From Streptomyces leeuwenhoekii (GTDB lineage Bacteria; Actinomycetota; Actinomycetes; Streptomycetales; Streptomycetaceae), in contig NZ_LN831790.1 of the NCBI RefSeq assembly GCF_001013905.1, positions 1,674,001 to 1,738,000 of the forward strand: a stretch of 64,000 nt of DNA, in the 5' to 3' direction. Positions 39,376 through 47,173 of this stretch are shown one piece after another. Both the position numbers and the translations under genes were made by a program. Every line of letters begins with the position of its first letter. Within the stretch, counting starts at the first letter, position 1. A model generated the notes under the pieces. The model made no database searches. It saw only the letters and a program-made list of their open reading frames with translations, and was not told where the DNA came from.

Positions 39376-39921
39376 TCACAGGGGGATCTCGAAGTGCACC
39401 GTGGCGACCCCCGGTCCGTGTTCGCCGGTGGTGCGGGCGTCGAAGACCTCCTTGGCGAGACCGCGCCAGAAGGTCTCCACGCCGGGGACCTTGGTGTTGG
39501 TGTGCAGGTAGAGGCAGGTGTAACCCGGGATTTCGGCGACGAAGTCGCGGGCGGTGGTGACCAGCGTGCGGGCCAGGCCCCGGCGCCGATGTTCCGGACG
39601 GACGTAGACGCGGACGAGCTGGGCGGTGGTACCGGACGGGTAGCGGTCGGCGAGCCATCGCGGGTGCGGCGGGTGCGCGGGGCCCTCGGAACGGATGCCC
39701 GTGGTGGCGACCACCTCGCCGTCGTGGACGGCGACGAGCAGCAGGTGCCGGGGGTCGTCGAGGTAGGTGCCCTCGATGTCCACGACGTCGCGGTGCCAGG
39801 CGGGTACGTAGCCGTATCCGAACTCGCGGTAGAAGGTGTCGAGCATGACGCGGCGGGCGGCGTCGACGTCCGCCGGCGTCGCGGGGCGCACGGCGTAACC
39901 GCCGGGCACGGTCTGGCTCAT
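39376..39921 (-). CDS. GNAT-family N-acetyltransferase
   Basis: A 181-residue GNAT protein. Acetyl-CoA-binding motif A is VRVYVRPEHRRRGLARTL (about 112-129), followed by LYLHTNTKVPGVETFW, typical of motif B. Substrate unknown. The start is the ATG at 39921 with AAGGA upstream; a longer frame would run through a palindrome. A Zur-box-like palindrome lies 38 bp upstream, and a similar one stands before the divergent ten-gene operon at 41.6 kb. That suggests common metal control and possibly a tailoring role in the same pathway, which is inference. A strong terminator follows. Confidence 0.85.
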   Translation of the reverse strand: MSQTVPGGYAVRPATPADVDAARRVMLDTFYREFGYGYVPAWHRDVVDIEGTYLDDPRHLLLVAVHDGEVVATTGIRSEGPAHPPHPRWLADRYPSGTTAQLVRVYVRPEHRRRGLARTLVTTARDFVAEIPGYTCLYLHTNTKVPGVETFWRGLAKEVFDARTTGEHGPGVATVHFEIPL

Positions 39922-39958
39922 CGGAGTCCTTCCGGGTCGGGGGCCCCACGCTAGCCAA

Positions 39959-39975
39959 TTGAAAACGCTTTTCAA
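39959..39975. promoter_or_regulatory. Zur-box-like palindrome upstream of the GNAT gene
   Basis: TTGAAAACGCTTTTCAA is a perfect inverted repeat with 7-bp arms around CGC. Centred on G39967, its inner 15 bp match 13 of 15 positions of the actinobacterial Zur-type sequence TGAAAATGATTTTCA as I recall it. It is strikingly AT-rich in this genome, 38 bp upstream of the GNAT start and 13 bp after the hydrolase stop. A different regulator with a similar half-site is possible. Confidence 0.6.
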
Positions 39976-39988
39976 AAACGACGGCGTG

Positions 39989-41482
39989 TCACGACGTCGC
40001 GGGCAGTCCCGGTCCCGCGCAGCGCACGTCCGTCGCGGGCACCGTGCCGTCGAGGAGGTACGCGGCGACCGTGCCGTCGACGCAGGTGTCGCCCCGGCTG
40101 GCGAACACGCCGTGGGAGTAGTCGTCGTCCAGGACGACCAGACGGGAGCCGGGCAGGGTGCGGCGGAGGCGGTGGGCGCCCTCGACGGGGGTGACCGGGT
40201 CGTGCGCGGAGGCCACCAGCAGGACGGGCGGCGCGTCGGGACTGCCGAGCGGGGTGCGGCGGGCGGGCCGGTGGTGCCAGTAGGCGCAGGTGGAGGCCTC
40301 CATGCCGGTCAGGACCGGCTGGGGGTCGAGGCGGCGGGTGCGGCGGATGTCCGCCACGATCCGCCGGGGCGTCGGACCGGGGCCGTCGGCGCACTTGACG
40401 ATGCGGTTGGCCGCCTCGTACGTACGTGAGGCGGGGCCGTCGAACGGGTCGGCGGGCCTCAGTCCGTCGACGCCGCCGTCGCGGAGGCGGGCGGCGAGGC
40501 CGTCGGCGAGGCCCGCCCAGCGCTCGGTGCGGCCGAGGGCGCGGTAGACCGCGCGGTCGAACTCCGCCGGGCCGAAGCCGCCCACGGGCCGTTCGGCGAG
40601 TCCCGCGCGCACCCGCAGGTAGGCACGGCGGACGGCCGCGGAGGTGTCGCCGAGGCCGAAGCGGGCCGGGTGGGCCGCCGTCCAGGCGAAGAACGTCTCG
40701 CGCTGGCGCAGCAGGGCCCGGCTCTGCAGGACGTCGAAGTCGTACCAGCTCCCGGGGCCGACGACGCTGTCGAGGACCATGCGCCCGGTGCGGTGCGGGA
40801 AGCGGGCGGTGTAGGCGGCGCCGAGGTAGCTGCCGTAGGAGACGCCCAGGAAGTTGGTCTCGCGTTCACCGAGCGCGGCGCGTATCGCGTCCATGTCGCG
40901 CGCGGTCTGTTCCGTGGAGAGGTACGGAAGCCGTTCACGCGCGCCGGCCGCGCAGTCGCCGGCCATCCTCCGGAGCCGGTCGAGGTAGGCCCGTTCGGCC
41001 GCCGGTCCGACGGGGACGGGGTCCGCGCCGGGGCTGTCGAAGAGGCCGCCCATCGGGCCGCAGCCGGCGGGGGTGCTGAGCCCGGTGCCGCGTGGGTCGA
41101 AGCCGACGACGTCGTACGCGCGCCGCACGTCTTCGGGGAGCTTGGCCCGCTTGGTGACCGCGTACGGCAGTCCGGAGCCCCCCGGTCCGCCGGGGTTGAC
41201 CAGCAGGACGCCGCGCCGCTCGGCCGGGGTGCCGGAGGCGCGAACCCGGGAGACGGCCAGTTCGATGCGCGGCCCTCGCGGGGCGTCCCAGTCCAGCGGC
41301 ACGCTCATCCGCGCGCACTCGACCCGGTCCGGGGCGGGCGGGGCGGGCACCGAGGCCGGGCAGGCCCCGAAGCGCAGGGCGGGCGGCGGGGCCGCGGCCC
41401 GGACGGGGGCGGCGGGCAGGACGGTCGCGGCGGTCGCCGCGAGGACGCACAGCAGGGCCGAGCGGTGGACGCGAGGGATCAC
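39989..41482 (-). CDS. Secreted alpha/beta hydrolase, tripeptidyl-aminopeptidase-like
   Basis: A 497-residue secreted peptidase-like protein of the SlpD/SlpE/Tap type. The signal peptide covers about 1-29. LLVNPGGPGGSG is the oxyanion-hole loop, GVSYGSYLG (about 216-224) carries the nucleophile serine, and the catalytic histidine is in DDYSHGVF near the C-terminus, preceded by an HDPVTP aspartate loop. Such enzymes clip short N-terminal peptides or free amino acids from peptides outside the cell. The GTG at 41482 has GGAG 5 nt upstream. It is divergent from the ATP-grasp operon and may share its regulatory site, though whether its job relates to that operon is open. Confidence 0.88.
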   Translation of the reverse strand: MIPRVHRSALLCVLAATAATVLPAAPVRAAAPPPALRFGACPASVPAPPAPDRVECARMSVPLDWDAPRGPRIELAVSRVRASGTPAERRGVLLVNPGGPGGSGLPYAVTKRAKLPEDVRRAYDVVGFDPRGTGLSTPAGCGPMGGLFDSPGADPVPVGPAAERAYLDRLRRMAGDCAAGARERLPYLSTEQTARDMDAIRAALGERETNFLGVSYGSYLGAAYTARFPHRTGRMVLDSVVGPGSWYDFDVLQSRALLRQRETFFAWTAAHPARFGLGDTSAAVRRAYLRVRAGLAERPVGGFGPAEFDRAVYRALGRTERWAGLADGLAARLRDGGVDGLRPADPFDGPASRTYEAANRIVKCADGPGPTPRRIVADIRRTRRLDPQPVLTGMEASTCAYWHHRPARRTPLGSPDAPPVLLVASAHDPVTPVEGAHRLRRTLPGSRLVVLDDDYSHGVFASRGDTCVDGTVAAYLLDGTVPATDVRCAGPGLPATS

Positions 41483-41536
41483 GGAGTCTCCGAGGGGGCG
41501 GGCCGAGTGAGGCGAGGGACCTGAAGGGGTGACAGA

Positions 41537-41551
41537 TGAAAATGATTACCG
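41537..41551. promoter_or_regulatory. Zur-box-like site at the head of the ATP-grasp operon
   Basis: TGAAAATGATTACCG fits a 7-1-7 box centred on G41544 and matches 12 of 15 positions of TGAAAATGATTTTCA; the left arm is perfect and the right arm degenerate. A GTTAAC follows directly. It sits 94 bp upstream of the ATP-grasp gene and 55 bp upstream of the divergent hydrolase gene. Together with the palindrome at 39959-39975 it suggests zinc-dependent repression. It does not resemble the iron-type box TTAGGTTAGG. Confidence 0.55.
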
Positions 41552-41644
41552 TTAACGTGTTCGTCGGCAAACCCGGCCGCCGCCCGACGGCGGTACCGCC
41601 GGGCTGCCCTGACGCATGCACCGCACGGCACGAGAAGGGGAGCT

Positions 41645-42901
41645 GTGGCTCATCTGTTGATGGTCGAGAGCTGGGTCGGATCGATGAGCAGGCTGCTGCC
41701 GCGGGCGATCCGGGAGAGCGGGCACGAGTTCACGTTCCTCACCCGCGATCTCCACCACTACCTGCGCTCGGCGCCCGAGGGCACGGCCCACCCGCTGCTC
41801 GGGGCGCGCCATGTGATCACCGCCGACACCAACGACACCGAGGCGCTGCTGCCCCGGGTGGAGCGGCTGCACGCGGTGCTCGGGTTCGACGGCGTGCTCA
41901 CGTCCTGCGACTACTACCTGCCGACGGTGGCGGCGGTGGCCGAGCGGCTCGGCCTGCCCGGGCCGAGCGCACAGGGGGTCCGCGACGCCTGCCGCAAGGA
42001 CGCCACCCGCCGGGTCCTGGCCGACGCCGGAGTGCCCGGGCCGCGCTTCGCGGTGCACGAGGAGTGGGCCGAACTCGCGCGGGCCGCCCGGGAGATCGGC
42101 TATCCGCTGGTGGTCAAGCCCGTCGACCTGTGCGCGGGCATGTACGTACGGCGGGTGGACGACGAGGGACAGCTCGCCGACGCCGTACGGGCGCTGGCCG
42201 GCTTTCCGGTCAACGCGCGCGGACAGCGGCGGGTACCCGCGGTCCTGCTGGAGGAACTCCTCGACGGGCCGGAGGTGAGCGTCGAGACCGTCTCGCACGC
42301 GGGCGCCGTGCAGGTGGTGGGCGTGACCGACAAGAGCGTCGGCGGGGCGCCCGCGTTCATCGAGACCGGCCACATGTTCCCCGCCGACCTGCTGGCCGCG
42401 CGGGCCGAGGCGGCCGAGCAGACCGCGCTCGCCGCGCTCAAGGCGCTCGGCCTGACCGAGGGCGTCGTCGCGCACACCGAGATCAAGCTGACCTCCGCCG
42501 GACCGCGCGTGGTCGAGGTCAATCCCCGGCCCGCCGGCAACCGCATCACCGAGCTGATACGCCACGTCACCGGCATCGACCTCGCGGCGGCCTTCGTGGA
42601 CGTCTGTCTGGGCCGCGCCCCCGACCTCGGGCGCACCGACACCGGGCTGCGCAGCGCGGCCGTCGGCTTCCTCGTGCCGGACCGCGCGGGCACCCTCGAG
42701 GCCCTGGACGGCAGCGGCCTGCGCTCCCGGCCGGACGTGCTGGAGGTGCAGCTCGCAGAGCCCGGCCGGCAGGTGAAGGCGGCCGGCAGCAACAACGAGT
42801 ACCTCGGGCACGTCATGGCCGGTGACGCCGAGGGAACCGGCGCCCGCGCCCGGGTCGAGGCGCTGCTCGCCGAGGTGCGCTCCGGGCTGGTGATCCGATG
42901 A
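41645..42901 (+). CDS. ATP-grasp ligase (amino-acid or dipeptide ligase type)
   Basis: A 418-residue ATP-grasp enzyme, the likely bond-forming step of the operon: it would activate a carboxylate as acyl-phosphate and join it to an amine. Pre-ATP-grasp domain about 1-105, ATP-grasp core about 106-320 with K158 in LVVKP, E279 in HTEIKL and the Mg-binding E291 and N293 in VEVNPRPAGNR. The last 90 residues form an extra domain found in carboxylate-amine ligases of natural-product type. The GTG at 41645 has AAGGGGAG just upstream. It is first in a ten-gene operon; its stop overlaps the next start (ATGA). Substrates unknown; the neighbouring PLP enzyme probably supplies one amino acid. Confidence 0.87.
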   Translation: MAHLLMVESWVGSMSRLLPRAIRESGHEFTFLTRDLHHYLRSAPEGTAHPLLGARHVITADTNDTEALLPRVERLHAVLGFDGVLTSCDYYLPTVAAVAERLGLPGPSAQGVRDACRKDATRRVLADAGVPGPRFAVHEEWAELARAAREIGYPLVVKPVDLCAGMYVRRVDDEGQLADAVRALAGFPVNARGQRRVPAVLLEELLDGPEVSVETVSHAGAVQVVGVTDKSVGGAPAFIETGHMFPADLLAARAEAAEQTALAALKALGLTEGVVAHTEIKLTSAGPRVVEVNPRPAGNRITELIRHVTGIDLAAAFVDVCLGRAPDLGRTDTGLRSAAVGFLVPDRAGTLEALDGSGLRSRPDVLEVQLAEPGRQVKAAGSNNEYLGHVMAGDAEGTGARARVEALLAEVRSGLVIR

Positions 42902-43746
42902 CCTCCGCCACCACCGCGCCCGCCGGCGTGACGTCGTACGACGCCCTCGTGGCGCGGGCCCTCGCCGGTGCGCTGGGGCCGGATCCGGCCGCTCTGCGGA
43001 TCGCCGTGGCCTTCACCACGCGGCAAGCGGTGCGGCACGACGGGCGCGGCACCGGCTACCGCAACGAGGTGCTCAGCCTGCGTCTGGCCGAGGCCGTCGG
43101 CAGTTGCGCCGTCGAGCCCGGGGCGCTGCCGGACCGCGCGGTCGAGGAGTGCGTCGGCGCGGACGTCGCCTCGCTGCTGGGGCATCCGCTGCCGCCGGTG
43201 CGCGTGGCGGCGCTGGACGCCTATCTGATGCACGTCACCCCGCACACCCCGGACCACGGGGCGCGGGCCGTGGCCCTGCCCGCCGGGACGTCCCTGGAGA
43301 AGTCCCGGGCCCGGGCGCGGGCGGTGGCCGAGCTGCTGGACCTGCCGCCGGGGGCGCGGGTCCTCGTGGTGGGGGTGGTCAACTCCCTGCTGGAGGCGCT
43401 GCGGGCGCGCGGTCTGGAGTACGTGCCGTGCGACCTCAAGGGCGGGGTCACCGAGTGGGGCGAGCCGGTCGTCACCGACGCGCTCGCCGAGGCCGGCCGG
43501 TGCGACGCGCTGCTGGTGTCCGGGATGACGCTGGGCAACGGGACCTTCGAGCCGCTGCGGGAGCACGCGCTGCGGCACGGCAAGCAGCTCGTGATGTTCG
43601 CCCAGACCGGCAGCGCCGTGCTGCCCCGCTTCCTCGGGCACGGGGTGAGCGCGGTGTGCGCGGAGCCGTACCCCTTCTTCTGGCTGGACGGCGGTCCCGG
43701 CACGCTCCACCGCTACCGCGCCGGCTGTCCGGGGGACGCCCGGTGA
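42898..43746 (+). CDS. DUF364-family protein (putative heavy-metal chelation)
   Basis: A 282-residue protein with the two-part build of the DUF4213-DUF364 family: an N-terminal alpha/beta part (about 1-115, with TGYRNEVLSLRLAE) and a Rossmann-like part (about 125-275). The segment DALLVSGMTLGNGTFEPL is the family's signature loop, and FAQTGSAVLPRFLGHG follows. The family carries the label heavy-metal chelation from structural genomics and is often near metal transporters; no reaction is established to my knowledge. It overlaps its upstream neighbour by ATGA and its downstream one by GTGA, so all three are translated together. It may scaffold, sense or insert the metal, or catalyse an unknown ligand-forming step. 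Confidence 0.8.
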   Translation: MTSATTAPAGVTSYDALVARALAGALGPDPAALRIAVAFTTRQAVRHDGRGTGYRNEVLSLRLAEAVGSCAVEPGALPDRAVEECVGADVASLLGHPLPPVRVAALDAYLMHVTPHTPDHGARAVALPAGTSLEKSRARARAVAELLDLPPGARVLVVGVVNSLLEALRARGLEYVPCDLKGGVTEWGEPVVTDALAEAGRCDALLVSGMTLGNGTFEPLREHALRHGKQLVMFAQTGSAVLPRFLGHGVSAVCAEPYPFFWLDGGPGTLHRYRAGCPGDAR

Positions 43747-44855
43747 CCCCGCCCGTCGCCGCCGCGGCCGCCGTCCGTCCGGTCGCCCGTCCGGAACTGC
43801 TCGACCTGCTCGGCCGTACGCCCGTCGTGCGGGTCACGGCCGGGCTGCCCGGACCGCACCCCGGGTTCTGGGCCAAGCTCGAAGGGCTCGCCGCGGGCGG
43901 GATGAAGGCCCGGGCCGCGGTGTCCATGCTGATGGGCGCCCGCGAGCGTGGCGAACTGCGGCCCGGCGCCCCGGTGGTGGAGTCCACCTCCGGCACCCTC
44001 GGCATCGGGCTGGCCTTCGCGGGGCAGGCCCTCGGCCACCCGGTCGTGCTGGTCGGCGACAGCGAACTGGAACCGTCCATGCGGCAGTTGCTGCGCTCCC
44101 ACGGGGTACGGCTGGAGATCGTGGACCGGCCCGCGCCGCAGGGCGGCTGGCAGGCGGCGCGCCTGGCCCGGCTGCGGGAGCTGCTGGCCGTGCTGCCCGG
44201 CGCGTACTGGCCCGACCAGTACAACAACCCCGACAACACCGCGGGTTACGCCTCGCTGGCCGCCGAGCTCGCCGTGCAGCTCGACCATCTGGACATCCTG
44301 GTGTGCAGCGTCGGCACCGGCGGGCACAGTGCCGGCGTCATCGGCCCGCTGCGGCGGCACTGGCCCGCGCTGCGGCTGATCGGTGTCGACTCCACCGGCT
44401 CCACCATCTTCGGCCAGCCCGCCCGGCCACGGCTGATGCGCGGGCTGGGCAGCAGCATCCACCCGCGCAACGTCGCCTACGACGCGTTCGACGAGGTGCA
44501 CTGGGTCGGCCCGGCGGAGGCCGTGGACGCCTGCCGCCGGCTGGCCCGCGGGAGCTTCGTCAGCGGCGGCTGGAGCACGGGCGCCGCCGCCCGTGTCGCC
44601 GCCTGGGCGGCCCGCGTCCACCCCGGCGCGGTCGTCGCGACCGTCTTCCCCGACGGCCCGCACCGCTACCTCGGCACCGTCTACGACGACGACTTCGCCG
44701 CCGCCCACGGCCTCGACCCCGCCACGGCGGCCACCCGTCCCGTGGAGATCCCGCACCCGTACGCGGCCGAGGCCACCGGCTGGACGCGGTGCACGCGCGT
44801 CTCCGACCCGCTGGCGGACGCCCCCTCCCCGGACCCCTCGGAAAGGACCCCATGA
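43743..44855 (+). CDS. Cysteine-synthase-like PLP enzyme
   Basis: A 370-residue fold-type II PLP enzyme (cysteine synthase/SbnA superfamily). The PLP lysine is K55 in GGMKARAA. The substrate loop reads STSGT (81-85) rather than the usual TSGNT, and the phosphate-binding loop is GTGGHS (191-196). YNNPDNTAGY matches the family. Such enzymes replace the beta-substituent of O-acetyl- or O-phosphoserine; SbnA variants lead to 2,3-diaminopropionate in siderophore and EDDS-type pathways. The changed loop argues against a plain housekeeping cysteine synthase. The GTG start lies in a GTGA overlap and the stop in an ATGA overlap. I infer that it makes a special amino acid for the ATP-grasp ligase. Confidence 0.85.
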   Translation: MTPPVAAAAAVRPVARPELLDLLGRTPVVRVTAGLPGPHPGFWAKLEGLAAGGMKARAAVSMLMGARERGELRPGAPVVESTSGTLGIGLAFAGQALGHPVVLVGDSELEPSMRQLLRSHGVRLEIVDRPAPQGGWQAARLARLRELLAVLPGAYWPDQYNNPDNTAGYASLAAELAVQLDHLDILVCSVGTGGHSAGVIGPLRRHWPALRLIGVDSTGSTIFGQPARPRLMRGLGSSIHPRNVAYDAFDEVHWVGPAEAVDACRRLARGSFVSGGWSTGAAARVAAWAARVHPGAVVATVFPDGPHRYLGTVYDDDFAAAHGLDPATAATRPVEIPHPYAAEATGWTRCTRVSDPLADAPSPDPSERTP

Positions 44856-45913
44856 AGGCCGGCCTGCGCACCGTACGGCTCGAACTGACCGAGCCGCTGC
44901 GCATCTCCCGCTCCACGATGTCCGCCCGCGAGGCCGTGTGGCTGAGCATCGCGCACGAGGGCGTCACCGGGCACGGTGAGGCCGTCACCAGCGCCTACTA
45001 CGGCCTGGACGCGGCACGGCTGGAACGGCTCCTCGCCGCCGCCGGCGCGGACCTCGCCCGCTTCCCCGGGCCCGAGAGCGCGCTGGGAGCTCTGCGCGCG
45101 GGCGAGTGGCCCGTCGACGACACCCCCCCGGCCGTCACCGCCGCCGTCGAGGCCGCCCTGCTCGACCTCGCCGGCAAACGCGCCGGCCGTCCCCTCCACC
45201 GGCTGCTCGGCACGTCCGAGGCTCCGGTCGCCGCCACCGCGCGCACGATCGGCATCACCTCCCCCGCGCACGCGGCGGCGCAGGCCCGTGCCCTCGCGGC
45301 GAGCGGCTTCGAAGTGATCAAGGTCAAGGCGGGCTCGTCCGACCCCGAGGACGACGTCGAGCGGGTGCGTGCCGTCCGGGCCGCCGCGCCCCGGGCCCGG
45401 CTGCTGCTCGACCCCAACGGCGCGTGGAGCCCCGCGGTGGCGGGGGCGCTGCTGCCCCGGTTCGCCGGCCTCGGGGTCGAGGCGGTCGAGCAGCCGATCG
45501 CGCCGGGCGACCCGGAGGCGCTGGCGGCGCTGGCCGCCCGCTCGCCGCTGCCGGTCGTCGCCGACGAGGACGCCGTGTCGCTGGAGGACGTGCGGCGGCT
45601 GGCCGGCCGCGTCCACGGCGTCAACGTCAAGCTCGCCAAGTGCGGCGGCGTGCACGCGGCGCTGCGCATCGCCGAGGCGATCGAGGGCAGCGGCACCGAG
45701 CTGATGCTCGGGTGCATCACCGCGAGCAGCCTCGGTCTCGCGCCCGCCGTGCACCTCGCGGGGCGGGCCCGCTGGGCCGACCTCGACGGGCATCTGCTGC
45801 TCGCGCACGACCCGTGGACCGGCATCGGCGGCGAGGACGGCCGCGTTCGGGCCGGCGAGCTGCCCGGGCTGGGCGTGCGGCCGCGGGGGGTGAGCCGTGA
45901 AGACGTGGCGTGA
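44852..45913 (+). CDS. Enolase-superfamily dipeptide epimerase
   Basis: A 353-residue member of the muconate-lactonizing/Ala-Glu epimerase group. Active-site KxK is K157-V-K159, metal ligands are D187 (LLDPNGAW), E213 (VEQP) and D238 (VADED), and the second base lies in NVKLAKCGG. DLDGHLLL matches the DxD recognition motif of dipeptide epimerases. These enzymes invert the alpha-carbon of the second residue in dipeptides such as L-Ala-L-Glu. Directly behind an ATP-grasp ligase this suggests that the product is a small peptide with one D-configured residue. The ATG overlaps the preceding stop (ATGA). Another role in murein-peptide use is possible but does not explain the company it keeps. Confidence 0.88.
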   Translation: MKAGLRTVRLELTEPLRISRSTMSAREAVWLSIAHEGVTGHGEAVTSAYYGLDAARLERLLAAAGADLARFPGPESALGALRAGEWPVDDTPPAVTAAVEAALLDLAGKRAGRPLHRLLGTSEAPVAATARTIGITSPAHAAAQARALAASGFEVIKVKAGSSDPEDDVERVRAVRAAAPRARLLLDPNGAWSPAVAGALLPRFAGLGVEAVEQPIAPGDPEALAALAARSPLPVVADEDAVSLEDVRRLAGRVHGVNVKLAKCGGVHAALRIAEAIEGSGTELMLGCITASSLGLAPAVHLAGRARWADLDGHLLLAHDPWTGIGGEDGRVRAGELPGLGVRPRGVSREDVA

Positions 45914-47159
45914 GATGCGCCGCTTCCCGCTCGCTGTGCGGCTGCTGCTGGTGAACCAGTTCGGTGTCAACACCGGCTTCTACCTGCTCATCCCCTACCT
46001 CGCCACCCACCTCACCGAGAACCTCGGCATGTCGGCGGCGGTCGTCGGGGTCGTCCTCGGCATCCGCAACCTCAGCCAGCAGGGCCTGTTCATCGTCGGC
46101 GGCTCCGCCTCCGACCGGCTCGGCGCGCGCGGTGTCATCATCGCCGGCTGCGCGCTGCGCACCGTCGGGTTCGCGCTGTTCGCGCTCGGCGACGACCTGG
46201 CGGTGCTGCTCGCCGCGTCCGTGCTCAGCGGCTTCGCCGGGGCGCTGTTCAACCCCGCCGTCCGCGCCTACATCGCCCAGGAGGCCGACGAGCGCAAGGC
46301 GGAGGCGTTCGCCCTGTTCAACGTGTTCGCCACCACCGGTGCGCTGGTCGGGCCGCTGCTGGGCAGCGCGCTGCTGCTCGTGGACTTCCGCACCTCGGCC
46401 CTGACCGCCGCCGGCATCTTCGCCGTCCTCACCGTCGCGCAGGCGCTGGTCCTTCCCGCGCGGAAGGTCGCGCCGAGCGGGGGCACCGTGCTCGGCGACT
46501 GGCGGGAGGTCCTCGGCAACCGGGCCTTCCTCGCCTTCGCGCTGGCCATGGTCGGCATGTTCACCCTGGAGAACCAGCTCTACCTGCTGCTGCCCGACGG
46601 CGCGCGCCGGGCCACCGGCTGGGAGGGCGCCGCCGGACTCGTCTTCCTCGTCGGCACCCTCGCCAACCTCACCCTGCAACTGCGCCTCACCCGCGCCCTG
46701 AAGGAGCGCGGCGACCGGGCGCGCTGGATCGCCGCGGGGCTGGGCCTGATGGCGCTGGCGTTCCTGCCGCCCGCCCTGGTCTCCGCCGGCTCCGGCGGAC
46801 CGGACGGCGCGGCGGACGCCGTACTGCGGGCCCTGCCCGTGCTGGCCGGGGCGCTGCTGCTCTACCTCGGGGTGATGGTGGCCCAGCCGTTCGTGATGGA
46901 GCTGATCCCCGGCTTCGCCCGCCCCGAGCTGACCGGCACCTGCTTCGGCATCTTCTACGTCGTCTCCGGCATCGCCGCCGCCGTGGGCAACGCGGTCGTC
47001 GGCTGGGCCATGGACGCCGGGGAGCGGGGCGGCGCCGGCTGGCTGCCATGGGCGTGCTGCGCCCTGTTCGGACTCGCGTCCGCGCTGGGCGTGGCCTGGC
47101 TGCACCGGCTCGGATCGCTGCCCACGCCGTCGAAGCCCGCCGTACCCGCGACGGCCTGA
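45897..47159 (+). CDS. MFS transporter, probable exporter
   Basis: A 420-residue major-facilitator protein with about 12 hydrophobic helices. The loop between helices 2 and 3 reads GGSASDRLGARGV, the usual MFS motif A region. In architecture it resembles drug/H+ antiporters of the exporter type. It overlaps the epimerase gene by 17 bp; the GTG at 45897 follows GTGAGCC-type sequence and gives the first helix intact (FPLAVRLLLVNQFG). In a biosynthetic operon that also encodes an importer it most likely secretes the product, as CntE does for staphylopine. Confidence 0.88.
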   Translation: MKTWREMRRFPLAVRLLLVNQFGVNTGFYLLIPYLATHLTENLGMSAAVVGVVLGIRNLSQQGLFIVGGSASDRLGARGVIIAGCALRTVGFALFALGDDLAVLLAASVLSGFAGALFNPAVRAYIAQEADERKAEAFALFNVFATTGALVGPLLGSALLLVDFRTSALTAAGIFAVLTVAQALVLPARKVAPSGGTVLGDWREVLGNRAFLAFALAMVGMFTLENQLYLLLPDGARRATGWEGAAGLVFLVGTLANLTLQLRLTRALKERGDRARWIAAGLGLMALAFLPPALVSAGSGGPDGAADAVLRALPVLAGALLLYLGVMVAQPFVMELIPGFARPELTGTCFGIFYVVSGIAAAVGNAVVGWAMDAGERGGAGWLPWACCALFGLASALGVAWLHRLGSLPTPSKPAVPATA

Positions 47160-47173
47160 GGAAGGACACCGCC

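Noticed and set aside
39959..39975. Terminator of the secreted hydrolase gene
   Set aside because: The palindrome follows the stop closely but its stem is AT-rich with a 3-nt loop and no GC clamp, unlike the other terminators here; an operator is more likely.
41537..41551. Iron box (DmdR/IdeR type) for the ATP-grasp operon
   Set aside because: No TTAGGTTAGG-like sequence is present; the site has the TGAAAAT half and odd symmetry expected of Zur-type boxes.
44852..45913. Murein-peptide recycling unit (Ala-Glu epimerase with peptide importer)
   Set aside because: Recycling would not need the ATP-grasp ligase, PLP enzyme, methyltransferase and exporter that are translationally linked to it; kept only as an alternative.
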